From: Nocardiopsis sp. NRRL B-16309
GTDB taxonomy: Bacteria > Actinomycetota > Actinomycetes > Streptosporangiales > Streptosporangiaceae
DNA length: 64,000 nt
Reading direction: 5' to 3'
NCBI RefSeq assembly: GCF_001279585.1
Contig: NZ_LGEC01000027.1
Coordinates: forward strand, 1 to 64,000
The first letter of the stretch is position 1; each line of letters begins with the position of its first letter. The notes under the pieces were generated by a model. The model worked only from the letters and a program-made list of their open reading frames with translations, had not been told where the DNA came from and searched no databases. Below, one piece after another: positions 24,789 to 32,949 of the stretch. Both the position numbers and the translations under genes were made by a program.

Positions 24789-25829
24789 ATGTGGGGATTC
24801 CGAAGGACTCCGGCGCGGCACGGCGGCGGGGCGGGGGCGGCGGCACTGGTGTCGGCCGCCCTCGGCACCGACCCCGTCCTGAGGGCGGGCTGCGCGTCCG
24901 TGGCCGAGGGCGGACTCGACGCGGGGCTGACACTGCTAGCCGAGACCCGGGGGGACCCCGAGGCGCGGGCCTACCGCGCCGAGGCCCTGGGCCGCGCCGC
25001 CGCCGACGAGCCCGCGCGGATCGCCGCGCTCGCCAGGACCGAGGCCGACACGGGTGACGGTCCGCGGCAGGCCGACGTCCTGCTCTGGCTCGGACACGCC
25101 CTGCTCGCCGGGGCCGTACGCCGGTCCGGCGGCACCACCCCGGCCGACCGCAAGGGAGCCGAGGCGGCCCTGGACGAGGCGCGCGGCCCCTTCGAGGCCG
25201 CCGCGCTCCTGGACGCCGACGACGCCGCGCCCTGGTCCGGGCTGCAGACCGTGGCCATGGGCCTGGGCGCCGACCGCGCGGACAAGGACCGGCTCTGGGC
25301 CGAGACGACCGCCCGGGCACCGCACCTGTTCGCCGCCCACACGACCCGCGTGCGCACCCTGTCGCCGACGCGCGGCGGATCCACCGAGGAGATGTTCGCG
25401 ACCGCGGGCGCCGCCGCCGACTCCGCGCCCGAGGGCGGCCCGCTGCCCGCCGTGCTCGCCCTCGCCCACGCCGAGCACCTGCGCGCGGAGGAGCGCAGGC
25501 TCACCGAGGAGGGCAAGAGCGCCTTCATCGTGCGGATGGCCCTGGGGCGGCTGCACGGAGAACAGGTCGAGGAGCTGTTCGGTCTGGCCCGCGCGTGGGT
25601 GGGCGCCGCCGTCCCGCACGTGCGCGACGTCCAGGCCCACCACCTGTTCGGATGGGCCTTCCACCGGGCGGGACTCACCGACGCGGCGCGCTGGCACCTG
25701 GCCGCCGCCGACGGCTACGTCTGCGACGTGCCGTGGTCGTTCTTCGGCGACGCCCGCACGCAGGTGGCGCGGGCGATGGCCGACCTGGGCCTGGACCCGG
25801 CCCGCCCCGCGGCCCCGCCCGGGGTCTAG
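24789..25829 (+). CDS. Unknown 346-residue helical repeat protein
   Basis: I do not recognise this protein. It is cytosolic by appearance (no signal or membrane span), Ala/Leu/Asp-rich, and probably a TPR-like array of helical hairpins, for example GLTLLAETRGDPEARAYRAEALGRAA and HLFGWAFHRAGLTDAARWHLAAADGY. A notable conserved-looking end is YVCDVPWSFFGD. GGGAGG eight bases before ATG 24789 decides the start. It lies 38 bases after the TRAP permease gene, so it could be read through from that operon, and it precedes the IS481 remnant and the RNA repair genes. Confidence 0.75.
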   Translation: MWGFRRTPARHGGGAGAAALVSAALGTDPVLRAGCASVAEGGLDAGLTLLAETRGDPEARAYRAEALGRAAADEPARIAALARTEADTGDGPRQADVLLWLGHALLAGAVRRSGGTTPADRKGAEAALDEARGPFEAAALLDADDAAPWSGLQTVAMGLGADRADKDRLWAETTARAPHLFAAHTTRVRTLSPTRGGSTEEMFATAGAAADSAPEGGPLPAVLALAHAEHLRAEERRLTEEGKSAFIVRMALGRLHGEQVEELFGLARAWVGAAVPHVRDVQAHHLFGWAFHRAGLTDAARWHLAAADGYVCDVPWSFFGDARTQVARAMADLGLDPARPAAPPGV

Positions 25830-25880
25830 ACGTACGGACCACGGAGGCTGGTCGCACCCAACCCGCCTGACACACAACAA

Positions 25881-26060
25881 GAGGGCCTTCGGTATCGGCG
25901 TGGATCGCGGCATCCACCCCGACCACCAGAAGGCCCTCGATGCCCCACACTGCCCGCGCCAACGCCCGTCTCACCCCCGCCGGACGCCTCGCCCCGGCCC
26001 GCCGCGTCGTCGAGGACGGCCGGCCGCGCGGCGCTAATCCACTGGCCGCCCGGTATCGCA
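25881..26060 (+). pseudogene. Remnant of an IS481-type transposase gene
   Basis: The frame from ATG 25940 reads PHTARANARLTPAGRLAPA then RRVVEDGRP, matching the first thirty or so residues of IS481-type transposases (consensus like SHANARLTxxGRxLLVxRV). After that it loses all similarity, so only the 5' end remains. Just upstream, GAGGGCCTTC (25881-25890) and GAAGGCCCTC (25929-25938) form a 10-bp inverted repeat of the kind found at the left end of these elements. No right end is seen. The hen1 start is 19 bases beyond, so a deletion or rearrangement brought hen1 next to the element. Confidence 0.6.
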
Positions 26061-26078
26061 CTGGGACACAATGCTCGG

Positions 26079-27578
26079 GTGCTACTGACGATCACCACCG
26101 ACGCGACCACGGGACACCCCGCCACGGACCTCGGCTTCCTGCTGCACAAGCACCCCGACCGGGTGCTGCGGTTCGAGCAGTCCTTCGGCACCGCCCACGT
26201 CTTCTACCCCGAGGCCACCGAGGAGCGCTGCACCGCCGCGCTCCTGCTGGAGGTGGACCCGCAGGCGCTGCTCCGGTCGCGCTCGTCGGTCAGCACGCCC
26301 GACTTCGCCCTCGCCCAGTACGTCAACGACCGGCCCTACGCCACGTCGTCGCTGTTCACGGTGGCGCTGGGCAAGGTGCTGCGCACCGCGCTGCGCGGCC
26401 GGTGCGACCTGCGCCCCGACCTGGCGGCCACCCCGCTCCCGCTCGTCCTGCGCCTGCAAGCGGTGCCCTGCCGGGCCGGGGCCGAGCGCGCCCGCGCGCT
26501 CTTCGAACCGCTGGGCTGGGCCGTGGACGCCGAACCGGTGCCGCTCGACCCCGGACTTCCCGGATGGGGCGACTCCCACTACCTCTCGCTCACCCTCACC
26601 GGCACCGTGCTGCTGTCCGAGGCGCTCAGCCACCTGTACGTGCTGCTGCCCGCCATGGACGGCCACAAGCACTACTGGGTGGACGAGACCGAGATCGACA
26701 AGCTCCTGCGCGCGGGCGGCTCCGAGGAGGGCCAGGGATGGCTGTCCGGCCACCCCGAGCGCGAATGGATCACCCGCCGCTACCTCGGCCGCCGCGAGCG
26801 CTACGTGCGCACGGCCCTGGACCGGCTGGCCGAGGCCGACGACCTGGTCGACTCCGAGGGCCCCGACGACCCGCAGGTGGAGGAGGCCGCCGCCGTGCCG
26901 CCGCTCGACGAGCGCGAGCCCTCGCTCGCCGACCAGCGCGCGGGCGCCGTGCTGTCCGTGCTGCGGGCCGAGGAGGCGCGCAGCGTCATCGACCTGGGCT
27001 GCGGGCCGGGCAGACTGCTGGAGCGGCTGGTCGCGGACCACACGCTGGAGCGGATCACCGGCGTGGACGTGAGCACCGTCTGCCTGGAGCACGCCCACCG
27101 CAGGCTGTGCGAGGGCTGCGACCCGGGCGGGCGCGGTCGCCACCGGAACGTGTTCACCGACACCGCCCAGCCCCGCGACGGCGGAAGGGCCCCGCGCCCC
27201 CGGCCCGAACTGCTCGTGGGGTCGGTCGTCTACCGCGACCGCCGCTTCGAGGGCTACGACGCCGCCGTGCTGATGGAGGTGGTCGAGCACCTGGACCCCT
27301 CGCGGCTGCCCGCCATGGAGGAGGTCGTGTTCGGCGCGGCCCGGCCCCGCGTCGTCGTGGTCACCACGCCCAACGCCGAGTACAACACGCACTACGAGGG
27401 CCTGGCCGACGGCTCCCTCCGCCACAGCGACCACCGCTTCGAGTGGACGCGCGCCGAGTTCACGGCCTGGACCGCCAGTGTGGCCGAGGCGCACGGCTAC
27501 CGCGTCCGCCACCTACCGGTCGGGCCGGAGCACCCGGAGACCGGCGCACCGACCCAGATGGGAGTGTTCACCCGATGA
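26079..27578 (+). CDS. hen1: Hen1: 3'-terminal RNA ribose 2'-O-methyltransferase
   Basis: Bacterial Hen1 methylates the 2'-OH at the broken 3' end of an RNA during repair, which blocks recutting at that site. In the 499-residue product an N-terminal Hen1-specific domain (about residues 1-240) is followed by a class I methyltransferase domain with SAM loop VIDLGCGPGRLLE (DLGCGPG at 305-311). Metal-ligand motif EVVEH is at 400-404, with further His in HSDHRFEW near 452. The GTG start lies seven bases after a CACAAT hexamer, so the mRNA may be leaderless. The stop overlaps the pnkp start in ATGA. Confidence 0.95.
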   Translation: MLLTITTDATTGHPATDLGFLLHKHPDRVLRFEQSFGTAHVFYPEATEERCTAALLLEVDPQALLRSRSSVSTPDFALAQYVNDRPYATSSLFTVALGKVLRTALRGRCDLRPDLAATPLPLVLRLQAVPCRAGAERARALFEPLGWAVDAEPVPLDPGLPGWGDSHYLSLTLTGTVLLSEALSHLYVLLPAMDGHKHYWVDETEIDKLLRAGGSEEGQGWLSGHPEREWITRRYLGRRERYVRTALDRLAEADDLVDSEGPDDPQVEEAAAVPPLDEREPSLADQRAGAVLSVLRAEEARSVIDLGCGPGRLLERLVADHTLERITGVDVSTVCLEHAHRRLCEGCDPGGRGRHRNVFTDTAQPRDGGRAPRPRPELLVGSVVYRDRRFEGYDAAVLMEVVEHLDPSRLPAMEEVVFGAARPRVVVVTTPNAEYNTHYEGLADGSLRHSDHRFEWTRAEFTAWTASVAEAHGYRVRHLPVGPEHPETGAPTQMGVFTR

Positions 27579-30187
27579 GCGACGCCGAGAAGACACCGGC
27601 CGCCGAGCCGCGCGTGCTCGGCGTGCCCGAGATGGGGCTCGTCGTGCTGGTCGGGGTGTCCGGCTCCGGCAAGTCCACGTTCGCCGCCCGGCACTTCCGC
27701 CCCACGCAGGTGATCAGCTCCGACTACTGCCGGGGCCTGGTCAGCGACGACGAGAACGACCAGTCGGCCAGCGCCGACGCGTTCGCGCTGCTGCACACCA
27801 TCCTGGACATCCGCCTGCGCCGGGGCCTGCTCACGGTCGTGGACGCCACGAACGTGCAGAAGCACGTCCGCGAACAGCTCGTGCGGGTGGCCAAGGACAA
27901 CGACGTGCTGTGCACGGCGATCGTCCTGGACGTGCCCGAGGCCCTGGCCGTCGAACGCAACCGGGAGCGCCCCGACCGCGACTTCGGCGACCACGTGATC
28001 CGCCGCCAGCGCCGCGACCTGCGCCAGAGCGTCAAGCGCCTGGACCGCGAGGGCTTCCGCCGGGTGCACGTCCTGCGCGGCCCGGAGGAGATCGACGCCG
28101 CGGTCATCGAGCTGGAGAAGGGCTGGACCGACAGGCGCGAGCTGACCGGACCCTTCGACGTCGTCGGCGACGTGCACGGCTGCCGCGAGGAGCTGGAGGA
28201 GCTGCTCACCGGCCTCGGCTACGAGATCTCCCGCGACGAGCACGGACGGGCGGCCGGCGCCCGCCACCCCGAGGGGCGCACGGCGGTGTTCGTCGGCGAC
28301 CTCGTCGACCGCGGCCCCGACAGCCCGGGCGTGCTGCGCCTGGTCATGGGCATGGTCGGCGACGGCGACGCCCTGTGCGTGTCCGGCAACCACGAGAACA
28401 AGTTCGTCCGCGTGCTCAAGGGCGCCAAGGCCCGGGTCACCCACGGCCTGGAGGTGACCCTGGCGCAGATGGAGGCCGAGAGCGACGAGTTCCGCCGCGA
28501 GACCCTGGCCTTCTGCGACAGCCTCATCAGCCACTACGTCCTCGACGAGGGCCGCCTGGTCGTCGCGCACGCCGGTCTGAAGGAGGAGTACCACGGGCGG
28601 GCCTCGGGCCGGGTGCGCGCGTTCGCGCTCTACGGCGAGACCACCGGGGAGTCGGACGAGTACGGGCTGCCCGTGCGGCTGCCCTGGGCCCGCGACTACC
28701 GGGGCAGGGCGGCGGTCGTCTACGGCCACGTGCCCACGGTCAAGGCCGAATGGCTCAACAACACCATCTGCCTGGACACCGGCTGCGTGTTCGGCGGCAA
28801 GCTCACCGCGCTGCGCTATCCGGAGCGGGAACTGGTCGAGGTGGCCGCCCACAAGGTCTGGTACGAGCCGACCCGGCCGCTGCCCGAGGACGTGCGGTCG
28901 GGCGGTGGGTCCGACTCCGGCGCCGAGCGGGGGCCGGGCGACACCGTGGACATCACCGACGTCGGCGTGGGCGACGGCGACCCGGGCCTTTCCGTGGCGA
29001 CCGGGCACGGAACGGTGCGCGCCGACTCCGGCAGCACGCTGACGGCCCTGGAGGTGATGAGCCGCTTCGCGGTCGACCCGCGCTGGCTGCTCTACCTGCC
29101 GCCGACCATGGCTCCGGCACCGACCTCCGCCGAACCCGGCCTGCTGGAGCACCCCCGGGAGGCGTTCGCGTCCTTCCGCGGCTCTGGCGTCGGCCAGGTC
29201 GTGTGCCAGGAGAAGCACATGGGCTCGCGCGCCGTCGCGGTGCTGTGCAAGGACGGGGCCGCCGCCGCGCGCCGGTTCGTGCCGGGCGAGCTCGGCACCC
29301 TCTACACCCGCACCGGCCGCCCCTTCTTCACCGACCCCGACGTCCAGGCCGAGGTGGTGGACCGGCTGCGCCGGGCCGTCACCGACGCCGGTCTGTGGGA
29401 GAAGCTGGGCACCGACTGGATCGCGCTGGACGGGGAGATGCTGCCGTGGTCGGCCAAGGCCCGGTCGCTGATCCGCGAGCAGTACGCGTCCGTGGGCGCC
29501 GCGGCGCGCGCCGCCCTGCCCGCCGCGGCGGAGGCGCTGGCCCGGGCCGCCGAGCGAGGGCTGGACGTGGGCGGCCTCGCCGACACGGTGGCGCGCCGTG
29601 AGGAGCAGATGGAGGAGTTCAGCCGCGTGTACCGGCGCTACTCCTGGGACACCGACGGCGCCTCCGGACTCCAGTACGCGCCGTTCATGCTGCTGGCCGC
29701 CGAGGGCCGCGAGTACACCGACGCCGACCACCTGTGGCACATGGCGGTGGCCGAGCAGCTGGCCGAGGCGAACGGCCTGGTCCGCTCCACCCGCTACCTG
29801 GTGGTCGACACCACGGACCCGGCCGCCTGCGACGCCGCCGCCGGGTGGTGGCGCGACCTCGTGTCCGCGGGCGGTGAGGGCATCGTCGTCAAGCCGGTCC
29901 TGGGCGCCCGCGCCACGGGCCGCAAGGGCCTGGCCCAGCCCGGGCTGAAGGTCCGCGGCCCGGAGTACCTGCGCATCATCTACGGGGCCGACTACACCGA
30001 CCCCGACCGGCTGGCCGTGCTCAGGGACCGCGGTCTGGGCCGCAAGTCGGGCCTGGCGATGCGCGAGCACAAGCTCGGGTTGGAAGCGCTGGCGCGCCAC
30101 GCCCGGCGCGAACCGCTGTGGCGCGTGCACGAGCCCGTGTTCGCGGTGCTGGCCCTGGAGTCGGAGCCGGTCGACCCCCGGCTGTGA
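27575..30187 (+). CDS. pnkp: Polynucleotide kinase-phosphatase/ligase (bacterial Pnkp)
   Basis: RNA end-healing and sealing enzyme that works with Hen1. In the 870-residue product the N-terminal kinase has the P-loop GVSGSGKST (27-35). The central metallophosphatase has GDVHGC (198-203), GDLVDRGPDS and GNHENK, and YGHVPTV further on. The C-terminal module is a nucleotidyltransferase/ligase domain with EKHMGSRAV, where Lys547 is the likely AMP acceptor. A Gly/Ser/Asp-rich linker near residues 443-490 joins the last two domains. ATG overlaps the hen1 stop by four bases, so the pair is translationally coupled. No toxin or nuclease gene that would create the breaks is visible nearby. Confidence 0.95.
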   Translation: MSDAEKTPAAEPRVLGVPEMGLVVLVGVSGSGKSTFAARHFRPTQVISSDYCRGLVSDDENDQSASADAFALLHTILDIRLRRGLLTVVDATNVQKHVREQLVRVAKDNDVLCTAIVLDVPEALAVERNRERPDRDFGDHVIRRQRRDLRQSVKRLDREGFRRVHVLRGPEEIDAAVIELEKGWTDRRELTGPFDVVGDVHGCREELEELLTGLGYEISRDEHGRAAGARHPEGRTAVFVGDLVDRGPDSPGVLRLVMGMVGDGDALCVSGNHENKFVRVLKGAKARVTHGLEVTLAQMEAESDEFRRETLAFCDSLISHYVLDEGRLVVAHAGLKEEYHGRASGRVRAFALYGETTGESDEYGLPVRLPWARDYRGRAAVVYGHVPTVKAEWLNNTICLDTGCVFGGKLTALRYPERELVEVAAHKVWYEPTRPLPEDVRSGGGSDSGAERGPGDTVDITDVGVGDGDPGLSVATGHGTVRADSGSTLTALEVMSRFAVDPRWLLYLPPTMAPAPTSAEPGLLEHPREAFASFRGSGVGQVVCQEKHMGSRAVAVLCKDGAAAARRFVPGELGTLYTRTGRPFFTDPDVQAEVVDRLRRAVTDAGLWEKLGTDWIALDGEMLPWSAKARSLIREQYASVGAAARAALPAAAEALARAAERGLDVGGLADTVARREEQMEEFSRVYRRYSWDTDGASGLQYAPFMLLAAEGREYTDADHLWHMAVAEQLAEANGLVRSTRYLVVDTTDPAACDAAAGWWRDLVSAGGEGIVVKPVLGARATGRKGLAQPGLKVRGPEYLRIIYGADYTDPDRLAVLRDRGLGRKSGLAMREHKLGLEALARHARREPLWRVHEPVFAVLALESEPVDPRL

Positions 30188-30287
30188 GCACGGCTCGCGG
30201 CGCGTGACCACTGACGCACCTGGGGCCGAAGGTGCGCACACGCGCCTCCGGCCCCGGGGGTGAGGGGCAGGCCGTCCCGCCCACGGG

Positions 30288-30479
30288 TCCGCAGGGAGTG
30301 TGGGGGTGCGTGCCCGATGAACGAGGGCGTGCGTCGGAAGGCGCGAAGACCCCGTCCTCCGGGCGCCCCGCGTGCGAGGGTGCGAGGGCGCTGGGAAGCA
30401 CGGCGAGGGCGCTGACGGGTTCTGGAGTGGCTGAAGGTGCGGTCGTGAGGAACGGGGGCGTGCGTCGGAAGGCGCGAAG
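30288..30479 (-). repeat. Dispersed repeat, two core copies (locus B)
   Basis: On the minus strand two copies of the core module occur in tandem. One spans 30393-30479, starting CTTCGCGCCTTCCGACGCAC and full length; a shorter one covers about 30288-30348 with the same first 30 bases. The full copy aligns end to end with 9501-9587 and 50519-50606. Sequence at about 30205-30290, read on the minus strand, contains ACCCCCGGGGCC-type motifs resembling degenerate 39-bp units. The 149-bp unit is not recognisable here. The locus fills most of the 500-base gap between pnkp and the next gene. Confidence 0.65.
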
Positions 30480-30623
30480 ACACCGTCCTCCGGGTGATCC
30501 CGCCCGCGAACCACCCCGGGGACTCGGCGTCAAACCGGTTGCGCGGGCGCTGTGGCGCGCGCCACGATCGTCACGACGCCCGGCGGACCCGCCGCGGCGT
30601 CCGACCACAGCGAGGAGACAGGC

Positions 30624-30737
30624 ATGCGGCGTTCCCACGGAGTTTTCGAGCCCACCCGGACACGAATTCCCGAGGGATCCACGACGCATGGCCTCCACAC
30701 TGAACATCGGCGTCCTCGCCCACGTCGACGCGGGTAA
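30624..30737 (+). CDS. Candidate leader ORF overlapping the ribosomal protection gene
   Basis: A 37-codon frame starting ATG 30624 has a strong GAGGAGA ribosome site at 30612-30618, better than that of the downstream gene. It runs 50 bases into the downstream coding region in another frame and ends Arg/Pro-rich (RRPRPRRRG). Short translated leaders control other Tet(M)-class genes by attenuation, so a regulatory role is possible. Nothing proves it is translated. Confidence 0.35.
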   Translation: MRRSHGVFEPTRTRIPEGSTTHGLHTEHRRPRPRRRG

Positions 30738-32667
30738 GACCAGCCTCACCGAGCGCCTGCTCTTCGAGGCCGGAGCCATCGACCGGCTCGGCGGCGTCGA
30801 CACCGGCGACACCACGACGGACACCGGCAGCATCGAACGCGCGCGCGGCATCACCATCCGCTCCGCCGTGGCCGGGTTCCGGGTCGGACCGACCCGGGTC
30901 AACCTGATCGACACGCCGGGCCACACCGACTTCGTCGCCGAGGTCGAGCGCGCCCTGGGCGTGCTCGACGGCGCGGTCCTGGTGGTCTCCGCCGTCGAGG
31001 GGGTCCAGGCCCACACCCGGGTGCTCATGCGCGTGCTCCGCGAGTCGGGCCTGCCCGTACTGCTCTTCGTCAACAAGACCGACCGCGCCGGCGCCCGGCC
31101 GGAGCGGGTGTTCGACGAGATCCGGCGCCGGCTCACCCGCCGCGCCCTGGCCATGGACGCCGTGCTGGACGCGGGCACACCGCACGCGCGCACCGAGCCA
31201 GGGGACTGGCGGGACCCCGCGTTCGCCGGCCGTGCCGCCGAGGTGCTCGCCGAACACGACGACGCACTGCTGGCCGCCCTGGTCGAGGACCGCCCGCTCC
31301 CGGGACCGGACCCGCTCCGGGCCGCGCTGCGGCACCAGGTCGGACGCGCACTCGTGTACCCGGTCCTGTGCGGCTCGGCGGTCACCGGTGCGGGGGTCGG
31401 CGCGCTGTCACGGGCGCTGACCGCCCTGCTGCCGGTGACCACGGCGGTGCCCGGCGAGCACGGCACCGACGGGCTCCGGGGCACGGTGTTCGCGATCGAA
31501 CGCGCCCCCACCGGGGAGAAGACCGGATACCTGCGGCTGCGCTCCGGGTGCCTGGAGCCCCGCGCGCACGTCGAGTTCGAGCGCGCCGGCGCGGGCGACG
31601 ACGGGCCGCACGGGGGCCGGATCACCGGCCTGGAGGTCGTCGGAGCGGAGGGCGAGCGGCCCCGGGCGCTGGTCGCCGGTGAGATCGGCCGCATCCGCGG
31701 GTTGCCCGGCCTGCGGGTCGGGGACCGGCTGGGCCCGCCGACCGCGGCCGTACGGTTCGCGCGCCCCGCGCTGGAGGCGGTCGTGCGTCCGGAGGAGGGC
31801 GGCGACGCGAGCCGCCTGCACGCCGCCCTGGCGGCGCTCGCCGACCAGGACCCCCTCATCCACCTGCGCACGGTGCCGGGCGAGGGCCTGTCGGTCCTGC
31901 TCTACGGAGAGGTCCAGAAGGAGGTCATCGCCGCCACGCTGGCCGAGGAGTTCGGCGTGCGGGTCGTGTTCGAGCGCAGCCGGACCACGCACACCGAGCG
32001 CCCGGCGGGAACCGGGTCGGCGGTCGAGGAGGTTTCCGCGCGGCGTCCCGTCGGCACGTGGGCCACGGTCGGACTGCGGGTCGATCCGGTCGAGGAGGGC
32101 ACCGGGGTCGTGTTCCGCCGCGAGGTGGAGTTCGGCGCGCTGATCGGGGCGTTCGACCGGGCCATCGAGGACACCGTCCGCGAGACCCTGCGCCAGGGCC
32201 TGTACGGGTGGCCCGTGACCGACTGCGCGGTGACGCTCATCCGCAGCGGGTTCGTGGCCCCGACCACGCCCGCCGACTTCCGCGAGCTGACCCCGCTCGT
32301 GCTGATGCGGGCCCTGGACCGGGCGGGCACACGCGTGTTCGAGCCGGTGCACGGCTTCGAGCTGGAGGTCCCGGCGGACGTGCTGGGCGCCGTGACGGCC
32401 CGGCTGAACGGGCTCGGGGCGCGCGTGCGCGACACCGTGGAGACGCCCGAGGGGTGGACGCTGACGGGGGAGGTGGCGGCGAGGTCGGTGGACGCCTTCC
32501 GGACCGAGCTGCCCGGCCTGTCCCGCGGCGAGGGCGTGTGGTGGACGTATCCGCGAGGGGAGCGCCCGGTCACCGGGCCCGTGCCCCGCCGGGCCCGCAC
32601 CGACGGCAACCCGTTGGACTACGACGAGTACCTGGTGCACCGCGCCAACGCCGGGCGGCGCGGCTGA
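30688..32667 (+). CDS. Tet(M)/OtrA-like ribosomal protection GTPase
   Basis: Elongation-factor-G-like GTPase that can remove tetracycline-type drugs from the ribosome. The 659-residue product, close to OtrA in length, has G1 AHVDAGKTSLTERLLFEAG (residues 11-29), switch RARGITIRSA, G3 DTPGHTDFVAEVERAL and G4 NKTDRAG. The later domains hold the Tet(M)-type LYGEVQKEVIAATL and a domain IV/V region (REVEFGALIGAFDRAIEDTVRETL, ELTPLVLMRAL). Such genes also occur in non-producers and in antibiotic clusters; no biosynthetic genes are adjacent. ATG 30688 fits the family start, with GAGGGA upstream. A 500-base repeat-containing leader precedes it. Confidence 0.9.
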   Translation: MASTLNIGVLAHVDAGKTSLTERLLFEAGAIDRLGGVDTGDTTTDTGSIERARGITIRSAVAGFRVGPTRVNLIDTPGHTDFVAEVERALGVLDGAVLVVSAVEGVQAHTRVLMRVLRESGLPVLLFVNKTDRAGARPERVFDEIRRRLTRRALAMDAVLDAGTPHARTEPGDWRDPAFAGRAAEVLAEHDDALLAALVEDRPLPGPDPLRAALRHQVGRALVYPVLCGSAVTGAGVGALSRALTALLPVTTAVPGEHGTDGLRGTVFAIERAPTGEKTGYLRLRSGCLEPRAHVEFERAGAGDDGPHGGRITGLEVVGAEGERPRALVAGEIGRIRGLPGLRVGDRLGPPTAAVRFARPALEAVVRPEEGGDASRLHAALAALADQDPLIHLRTVPGEGLSVLLYGEVQKEVIAATLAEEFGVRVVFERSRTTHTERPAGTGSAVEEVSARRPVGTWATVGLRVDPVEEGTGVVFRREVEFGALIGAFDRAIEDTVRETLRQGLYGWPVTDCAVTLIRSGFVAPTTPADFRELTPLVLMRALDRAGTRVFEPVHGFELEVPADVLGAVTARLNGLGARVRDTVETPEGWTLTGEVAARSVDAFRTELPGLSRGEGVWWTYPRGERPVTGPVPRRARTDGNPLDYDEYLVHRANAGRRG

Positions 32668-32690
32668 GGCCGTCCGGGGCGCTCCGCCTC

Positions 32691-32724
32691 GGGCGCCCGG
32701 GAGGCGTGGACCTCCCGGGCGCCC
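32691..32724 (+). terminator. Terminator after the ribosomal protection gene
   Basis: GGGCGCCCGGGAGG (32691-32704) and CCTCCCGGGCGCCC (32711-32724) form a perfect 14-bp stem with a 6-base loop 23 bases after the stop codon. There is no long T-run, as is usual in this genome. Confidence 0.75.
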
Positions 32725-32949
32725 GTGTCCCTACTGGATGATCCTCCAAGGACGATTCCGCCTGATCATGGTTGGAATCCACCAAAATGCCCGCCGGTCG
32801 TCTCCATTTCACACGCTCTCTTTCGGTCGGACATCCAAACGGGCCATGATGTGCCAGCCCCCTCACCCTCCGCCATGAGGTGCCGACCCAGCCCCTCACC
32901 CCCACAGCCCCACCCCTGGATCCCCACCCCCGACCAGACCGGAGAAGGC
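32725..32949 (+). other. AT-richer leader of the secreted nuclease gene
   Basis: This gap is visibly less GC-rich than its surroundings. TTTCGG at 32821-32826 and CATGAT at 32845-32850, 18 bases apart, are a weak promoter candidate. An in-frame upstream extension of the nuclease ORF covers this stretch but lacks coding bias and precedes the signal peptide, so it is treated as untranslated. Confidence 0.35.

Noticed and set aside
25940..27578. Reading the frame from 25940 as one 1415-residue protein with Pnkp
   Set aside because: It would run through hen1 in the wrong frame. Pnkp begins at 27575 with an ATGA overlap and a family-typical N terminus.
30688..32667. Calling the GTPase elongation factor G
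   Set aside because: Length (659 residues), the isolated position away from rpsL/rpsG/tuf and the Tet(M)/OtrA-like motifs favour a ribosomal protection protein.
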